From NCBI GenBank assembly GCA_945872375.1, contig CAMBYR010000051.1:1-10542 (forward strand): 10,542 bases of DNA, given 5' to 3'. Every line of letters begins with the position of its first letter. The first letter of the stretch is position 1. Both the position numbers and the translations under genes were made by a program. Origin of the DNA: an uncultured Blautia sp. (GTDB lineage Bacteria > Bacillota > Clostridia > Lachnospirales > Lachnospiraceae). This document shows positions 6,684 to 10,542 of this stretch, piece by piece. Under the pieces are notes generated by a model. It was not told the DNA's origin. It did no database searches and saw only the letters and a list, made by a program, of their open reading frames with translations.

Positions 6684-6708
6684 AAAAATAAAAAAAGTAG
6701 TGTACTAT
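6680..6708 (+). promoter_or_regulatory. Promoter of the ZTP riboswitch transcript
   Basis: TTGAAA (6680-6685) and TACTAT (6703-6708) are 17 nt apart. The -35 box overlaps the TGA stop of the amidase gene (6681-6683). The start point would be about 6714-6716, just ahead of the first helix of the riboswitch at 6720. That fit supports the call. Confidence 0.68.
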
Positions 6709-6714
6709 GTTTGT

Positions 6715-6790
6715 GATGACTGCATGACTGGCGGAAGTAGGGAAACTACAGGGAGTGCAGTAACGTATTTGTGCCGACCGCCTGGGCAGC
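6715..6790 (+). promoter_or_regulatory. ZTP/ZMP riboswitch (pfl motif)
   Basis: The segment matches the pfl-motif aptamer, which binds ZMP/ZTP, the folate-stress signal derived from AICAR. Helix P1 pairs CTGCA (6720-6724) with TGCAG (6756-6760) and encloses TGACTGGCGG and a GTAG-GGAAA-CTAC hairpin (6737-6749). After a short linker, P3 pairs TGCC (6772-6775) with GGCA (6785-6788). The strongly conserved loop ACCGCCTGGGCA holds CCGCC (6778-6782), which forms the pseudoknot with GGCGG (6730-6734). It directly precedes the two genes that use AICAR, the expected context. It should be an ON switch: ligand binding stabilises the pseudoknot and P3 and blocks the overlapping terminator. Confidence 0.95.
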
Positions 6791-6817
6791 CTGGAAACAG
6801 ACTACCCAGGCTTTTTT
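6780..6817 (+). terminator. Riboswitch-controlled terminator
   Basis: GCCTGGG (6780-6786) pairs perfectly with CCCAGGC (6805-6811), followed by six T residues (6812-6817). A small CTG-GAAA-CAG hairpin (6791-6800) lies in the loop. The left arm uses three bases of the pseudoknot strand and two of the right arm of P3. The terminator and the ligand-bound aptamer are therefore mutually exclusive. Confidence 0.93.
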
Positions 6818-6848
6818 GTTTCATATTTTACGAAAAGGAGAACAGATT

Positions 6849-7565
6849 ATGGAAATGTTATCACTGGAAAAAGAGTTAAAAGAAAATTCCTATCCCGGAA
6901 GAGGAATCGTCATCGGACGTTCCGCTGATGGAACAAAGGCAGTGACGGCTTATTTCATCATGGGCAGAAGCGAAAACAGCCGTAACCGCGTATTTGTGGA
7001 AGACGGAGAAGGAATCCGCACGCAGGCATTTGATCCTTCCAAACTGACGGATCCAAGCCTGATTATTTATGCACCTGTTCGCGTTCTTGGAAATAAAACC
7101 ATTGTGACAAATGGCGATCAGACCGACACCATCTATGAAGGAATGGATAAGCAGCTTACGTTTGAACAGTCATTGAGATGCCGCGAATTTGAACCGGATG
7201 CACCGAATTATACACCGCGTATTTCCGGTGTTATGCATGTGGAAAGCGGAAAATACAGCTATGCCATGTCCATTCTGAAAAGCAATAACGGAAATCCGGA
7301 AGCATGCAATCGCTATACATTCGCCTACGAAAATGCAGTGGCAGGAGAGGGCCATTTTATCCATACCTACAAATGTGACGGCAATCCGCTTCCAAGCTTT
7401 GAAGGAGAGCCGAAGCTGGTGGAAATTCCGGATGATCCGGATGCATTTACTGAGCTTTTATGGAACAGCCTGAATGAGGATAACAAGGTGTCTCTGTTTG
7501 TCCGCTATATCGACATTGCTTCAGGAAACTACGAAACCAGAATTGTGAATAAAAATCAGAAATAA
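6849..7565 (+). CDS. purO: IMP cyclohydrolase, archaeal PurO type
   Basis: The enzyme closes the ring of FAICAR to give IMP, the last step of purine synthesis. The 238-residue product belongs to the PurO-like IMP cyclohydrolase family first known from archaea and also found in clostridia, which is unrelated to the PurH cyclohydrolase domain. Recognisable blocks are YPGRGIVIG (15-23), MGRSENSRNRVF (38-49), TNGDQTD (87-93), TPRISG (122-127) and GEGHFIHTY (167-174). I chose ATG 6849 because AAAAGGAG (6833-6840) lies 8 nt upstream. An in-frame opening at 6771 lies inside the riboswitch and would translate the terminator, so it is rejected. The next gene begins 14 nt after its stop, so the two form an operon controlled by the ZTP riboswitch. 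Confidence 0.93.
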   Translation: MEMLSLEKELKENSYPGRGIVIGRSADGTKAVTAYFIMGRSENSRNRVFVEDGEGIRTQAFDPSKLTDPSLIIYAPVRVLGNKTIVTNGDQTDTIYEGMDKQLTFEQSLRCREFEPDAPNYTPRISGVMHVESGKYSYAMSILKSNNGNPEACNRYTFAYENAVAGEGHFIHTYKCDGNPLPSFEGEPKLVEIPDDPDAFTELLWNSLNEDNKVSLFVRYIDIASGNYETRIVNKNQK

Positions 7566-7579
7566 TGGAGGAATGATTC

Positions 7580-8764
7580 ATGAAAGAACTGGAATTGAAA
7601 TATGGATGTAACCCCAATCAGAAACCATCAAAGATCTATCTTGCAGACGGTGGAGAGCTTCCGATTAAAGTGTTAAGCGGAAGACCGGGATATATCAATT
7701 TCCTTGATGCATTTAACGGCTGGCAGCTGGTCCGTGATCTGAAAAAAGCGACAGGGCTTCCGGCAGCAACCTCTTTCAAGCATGTGTCTCCTGCAGGGGC
7801 TTCCGTAGGTCTTCCACTGACAGAAACGCTTGCAAAAATCTACTGGGTAGATGATATGGACTGGAGAAATTTTTCACCGATCGCCTGTGCCTATGCAAGA
7901 GCCAGAGGAGCAGACAGAATGTCTTCCTTTGGAGATTTCATTTCCCTGTCTGATGTCTGCGACAAGGATACGGCTCTTCTGATCAAACGCGAGGTTTCTG
8001 ATGGTGTGATTGCACCGGGATATACCGAGGAAGCACTGGAAATCCTGAAACAGAAGAAAAAGGGAAATTACAACGTGATTGAAATCGATCCGGATTATGT
8101 ACCGGCTCCGCTGGAACATAAAGAGGTGTTTGGCGTAACCTTTGAACAGGGACGTCAGGAACTTCAGATCGACGATGCGCTGATCTCCAATATTGTTACA
8201 GAAAACAAAGAGCTTTCGGAAGAAGCAAAACGGGATCTGAAAATTTCTCTGATCGTTTTGAAATACACCCAGTCAAACTCTGTCTGCTTTGTAAAAGACG
8301 GACAGGCCATCGGTGTGGGTGCAGGTCAGCAGTCCCGTGTACACTGTACCAGACTTGCAGGACAGAAGGCAGACAACTGGTTCCTGCGTCAGTGCCCGAA
8401 GGTACTGAATCTGCCATTTAAAGATAGTATTACACGTGCAGAACGTGACAATGCCATCGATGTTTATATCGGCGAGGAATATATGGATGTTCTGGCAGAC
8501 GGCGCCTGGGAAAAGACCTTTACAGAAAAACCATCGGTATTTACACGTGAAGAAAAGCGGGAGTGGCTGGATCAGCTTACAGATGTGACTCTCGGTTCCG
8601 ATGCCTTTTTCCCGTTCAGCGATAATATAGAACGTGCTCATAAGAGCGGTGTGAAATATATTGCGGAGCCGGGCGGATCAGTGCGGGATGATGCAGTGAT
8701 TGAAACATGCAATAAATACGGCATGGTCATGGCGTTTACCGGAATTCGTCTGTTCCATCACTGA
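7580..8764 (+). CDS. Phosphoribosylaminoimidazolecarboxamide (AICAR) formyltransferase, stand-alone
   Basis: The enzyme transfers a formyl group from 10-formyl-THF to AICAR, giving FAICAR for the cyclohydrolase encoded just upstream. Usually this domain is the C-terminal half of bifunctional PurH; here 394 residues encode it alone. The catalytic Lys67-His68 pair is present in ATSFKHVSPAGA. Other family blocks are YTQSNSVCF (229-237), GVGAGQQSRVHC (245-256), SDAFFPFSDNIE (340-351), AEPGGSVRDD (362-371) and the C-terminus GMVMAFTGIRLFHH. TGGAGG (7566-7571) lies 8 nt before the ATG. Its substrate is ZMP itself, so the ZTP riboswitch upstream forms a feed-forward loop: substrate build-up turns on its consumer. 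Annotation pipelines may label it PurH; I leave the symbol blank because the cyclohydrolase half is absent. Confidence 0.95.
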   Translation: MKELELKYGCNPNQKPSKIYLADGGELPIKVLSGRPGYINFLDAFNGWQLVRDLKKATGLPAATSFKHVSPAGASVGLPLTETLAKIYWVDDMDWRNFSPIACAYARARGADRMSSFGDFISLSDVCDKDTALLIKREVSDGVIAPGYTEEALEILKQKKKGNYNVIEIDPDYVPAPLEHKEVFGVTFEQGRQELQIDDALISNIVTENKELSEEAKRDLKISLIVLKYTQSNSVCFVKDGQAIGVGAGQQSRVHCTRLAGQKADNWFLRQCPKVLNLPFKDSITRAERDNAIDVYIGEEYMDVLADGAWEKTFTEKPSVFTREEKREWLDQLTDVTLGSDAFFPFSDNIERAHKSGVKYIAEPGGSVRDDAVIETCNKYGMVMAFTGIRLFHH

Positions 8765-8822
8765 TTTTAGTACCGGATGAACGGCTGAGGCTGTTTCTTC
8801 TATATTATATATGACAAAACAA

Positions 8823-8860
8823 AAAGGGGCTTCACACGGTTTGGGGTGTGAAGCTCCTTT
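8823..8860 (-). terminator. Terminator of the minus-strand regulator gene, possibly bidirectional
   Basis: A 15-bp stem pairs 8823-8837 with 8846-8860 (one G-U pair on the plus strand) around an 8-nt loop. Read on the minus strand, it ends in TTTTTGTTTTG, a good T-tract placed 20 nt after the regulator's stop codon. On the plus strand the T run is shorter (TTTGCATTTA). It may still stop the purine transcript, since the only other candidate, a weak hairpin at 8781-8794, has a broken T-tract. Confidence 0.85.
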
Positions 8861-8879
8861 GCATTTATCATCGGTATGG

Positions 8880-10385
8880 TCAGCCGATCAGCTCCTGGAT
8901 CAGTGCCCGAAGCTTCATGCGGACTTTTTCCCGATGAATTCCATCGTATCCGATCGCCTCCGCTTTTCGCAGAAGGTGCTCCCGAAAAGCGGTGATCATT
9001 TCCGGGCGCCGTAATTCCAGCATAAGAAATGGCGGCCGGGTGCGGATCAAAAGTGCCTGTCCGCCTTCGCTTACGGTTAAATTGTAGAATTGCTGATCGT
9101 TTAATGAATAAGGCAGAAAATAATAATTTTCGTATTGGTCCATGAGGCGCAGGATATTTTGAAGATGAAGCGCATATGTTTCCGGAGTATAGCGAGGATG
9201 ATCCGGATATGTGGGAAAGGAAGATGCCACATAGACTTTTCCGGCCCGAACCTCTTCTGCCGTAGCTACCGAAGATAGATCAATGAGCTTTTTATCTTTT
9301 AGACTCTTTTCAAACGCTGCAGCATTTTCCAGATACATCTCGAATGTGAATTTCCATCCGGGATTATCCGTATTCTCAATGTAATAGTTCAGAAGGTCTT
9401 TCGGAATGCTGTTAATGGAAAGCGGTGTCACCATCTGAATAATGTCTCCCGGCTGGGAAGAAAGATTCTTAAAATAGGGGAGGGAATCCTTCGGATCCGT
9501 GTGTGAGATCAGTGCCGGCCGGCAGAGGGAAATATGCTCACGGAACTGTTCTTCGAAAGCGTTTACCAGGGTGAGGTCTGTGGAAAACATGGTAATATCA
9601 CTGGTGCTTCCCAGGGCTACGGAAGACGAGTACTGCACACAGAGTCCCGGCACAATGATAATCGAGTGCCGGTAAAGGTTTCCCCGGAGTCTTGGGTAAT
9701 AGTATACTTTCATTCGCCCGCCGGCGTATACGGGCAGCCAGAACTGCAGAGATTCCGTATATCGATTGATATAGTTCAGAGGCGGCATGATCTGGTAAAA
9801 GGTAAAGCCCCGTTCCATCATTTCCAGAAGGTCTGACTGAATCTGTTTTGAAGCCAGATAGTCGGAAAGAAGCCACTCCAGATTGTCATCTACGATTGTC
9901 AGTACAGAGCCCGGATGTTCCATGTGGCGCATTGCCTGCATGACACGGCGCATGACTTCCCGACGGCCTTCTTCACCGTAGAAAAACAGGGTCTGGTTTT
10001 CCGGAGCAGGGGAAGAGTCGGAAGCCTGTATTCCGGGTTTTTTGGCAGGAAGTGCCTGTATTTCTTTCAGGATTACATTGACCACATCGTTTTCCCCCCG
10101 CAGCCAGCTTTCCAGACGGTCGGCCAGCTCACTGGTGGGCATGCCGGGGCTGATGGCAACCTGTCCAAGCATTTCAGAGAGTGCCTGGCGCTGAAACGCC
10201 GCAGAACTGCGTTTGGCAAAAAAGAACGCCATATTTTTGGCGTGCGCGGGATTTTTCGAAAGCTTTCTCTTTCCTGTTCGCATCAGACTGACGAGGGAAG
10301 GATCGACGGACAGCGCGGCAGCAAGCTCCTTATTGCTGGTCTCGGTGATATGCATTAAAAAAGATAACTTTTCAGCAAAAGACAT
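8880..10385 (-). CDS. XRE-like helix-turn-helix regulator with a large unknown C-terminal region
   Basis: A 501-residue protein, probably a DNA-binding regulator. Residues 1-75 look like a Cro/C1-type domain: MSFAEKLSFLMHITETSNKE then LAAALSVDPSLVSLMRTGKR, a clear helix-turn-helix at about 17-45. A helical stretch (46-112) and a Pro/Ser/Lys-rich linker (113-130) follow. The remaining 370 residues match nothing I can name. They contain a strand-helix pattern from about 160 (SVLTIVDDNLEWLLSDYL), an aromatic-rich segment (WLPVYAGGRMKVYYYPRLRG, 216-235), and RHSIIIVPGLCVQYSSS (239-255). There are no membrane segments. A PLD-like sensor fold, as in TrmB-type regulators, is a weak possibility only. 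I place the start at ATG 10385, with AAGGAG at 10402-10397. An in-frame ATG at 10463 lacks a ribosome binding site. It stands alone, convergent with the purine operon, with a palindromic operator at its own promoter that suggests autoregulation. Confidence 0.8.
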   Translation of the reverse strand: MSFAEKLSFLMHITETSNKELAAALSVDPSLVSLMRTGKRKLSKNPAHAKNMAFFFAKRSSAAFQRQALSEMLGQVAISPGMPTSELADRLESWLRGENDVVNVILKEIQALPAKKPGIQASDSSPAPENQTLFFYGEEGRREVMRRVMQAMRHMEHPGSVLTIVDDNLEWLLSDYLASKQIQSDLLEMMERGFTFYQIMPPLNYINRYTESLQFWLPVYAGGRMKVYYYPRLRGNLYRHSIIIVPGLCVQYSSSVALGSTSDITMFSTDLTLVNAFEEQFREHISLCRPALISHTDPKDSLPYFKNLSSQPGDIIQMVTPLSINSIPKDLLNYYIENTDNPGWKFTFEMYLENAAAFEKSLKDKKLIDLSSVATAEEVRAGKVYVASSFPTYPDHPRYTPETYALHLQNILRLMDQYENYYFLPYSLNDQQFYNLTVSEGGQALLIRTRPPFLMLELRRPEMITAFREHLLRKAEAIGYDGIHREKVRMKLRALIQELIG

Positions 10386-10405
10386 TGTGATACTCACTCC
10401 TTCCG

Positions 10406-10448
10406 TATGGTGATTTATCCATTGATTTATCAGACACGCGACACCATA
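10406..10448 (-). other. Leader inverted repeat enclosing tandem 9-nt repeats, before the regulator gene
   Basis: TATGGTG (10406-10412) and CACCATA (10442-10448) form a perfect 7-bp inverted repeat. The 29-nt interior, together with the last bases of the left arm, holds two copies of TGATTTATC (10411-10419 and 10423-10431) with a 12-nt period. In the minus-strand message the stem would end only 3 nt before the AAGGAG ribosome binding site. It could be an RNA element affecting translation, or the repeats could be protein binding sites. Both are inferences. Confidence 0.4.
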
Positions 10449-10508
10449 AAGGTAAATTTGCATGACATAAATAATGCCTTAAGTCTTGATTTCTATTTCT
10501 ATTCTTGA

Positions 10509-10523
10509 TATGATACTATCATA
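10509..10523. promoter_or_regulatory. Perfect 15-bp palindrome, putative operator
   Basis: TATGATA-C-TATCATA is an exact inverted repeat around one central base. It covers the whole -10 box of the minus-strand promoter. XRE-type dimers commonly bind such short palindromes, and this position would block RNA polymerase, so autorepression by the downstream gene product is the simplest reading. Binding by that protein is inference. Confidence 0.6.
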
Positions 10524-10541
10524 CCAAACAGAATCAGTCAA
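10513..10541 (-). promoter_or_regulatory. Promoter of the minus-strand regulator gene
   Basis: Read on the minus strand, TTGACT (10541-10536) and TAGTAT (10518-10513) are separated by 17 nt. A TG pair one base before the -10 makes it an extended -10 promoter. Transcription would start near 10506, leaving a leader of about 120 nt. Confidence 0.78.
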
Positions 10542-10542
10542 A

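Noticed and set aside
6771..6848. In-frame N-terminal extension of the IMP cyclohydrolase (extra 26 residues)
   Set aside because: It would lie across the riboswitch loop and terminator, has no ribosome binding site, and the ATG at 6849 has a well-placed AGGAG and gives the family's normal N-terminus.
9915..10358. Plus-strand open frame of 147 codons opposite the regulator gene
   Set aside because: No ribosome binding site or promoter precedes it. The minus-strand frame spans the whole region with a coherent HTH protein, promoter and terminator.
10386..10463. In-frame N-terminal extension of the minus-strand regulator from the ATG at 10463
   Set aside because: There is no ribosome binding site, the stretch overlaps the structured leader, and the ATG at 10385 is preceded by AAGGAG and gives a typical XRE start.

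Overview
The window looks like chromosomal DNA of a low-to-moderate GC anaerobic Firmicute, most likely a Lachnospiraceae member (Clostridium cluster XIVa type). The basis is the topA-codY order, the strong AGGAGG ribosome binding sites, a CIRCE-controlled groESL operon, and a ZTP riboswitch ahead of a split pair of late purine genes. The family assignment rests on protein style and gene order only, because no database search was possible.

Layout, left to right. Positions 1-357 are the 3' end of topA (three C4 zinc-ribbon modules), followed by a strong terminator. Next come codY (579-1361) with its own promoter and terminator, and then the heat-shock operon groES-groEL (1607-3606) with a promoter, a CIRCE operator and a terminator. 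A small two-helix membrane protein of unknown function (3727-4230) starts from a promoter that partly lies inside the groEL terminator. guaB (4309-5763, IMP dehydrogenase) follows from a near-consensus promoter that overlaps the preceding stop codon. After guaB lies an unusual structured intergenic stretch (5764-5870), then a membrane-anchored N-acetylmuramoyl-L-alanine amidase (5871-6683). A ZTP (pfl) riboswitch with an overlapping terminator (about 6715-6817) controls an archaeal-type IMP cyclohydrolase (6849-7565) and a stand-alone AICAR formyltransferase (7580-8764). A long hairpin at 8823-8860 separates these from a minus-strand, 501-residue helix-turn-helix protein (8880-10385) with a large unrecognised C-terminal region. 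Its promoter carries a perfect 15-bp palindrome over the -10 box.

The genes share a purine/GTP theme. The two riboswitch-controlled enzymes convert AICAR (ZMP) to IMP, and the ZTP sensor reports accumulation of the substrate when 10-formyl-THF is short. GuaB commits IMP to GTP synthesis, and CodY is the classical GTP and branched-chain amino acid sensor. Each locus has its own promoter, so they are neighbours with related chemistry rather than one operon.

Most of the window is well-understood housekeeping DNA. The parts with real novelty potential are the C-terminal region of the minus-strand regulator with its palindromic operator and structured leader, the structured element after guaB, the loss of the expected ligand arginine in CodY, and the unknown 167-residue membrane protein. 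I see no clear sign of a phage, transposon, CRISPR array or defence island.
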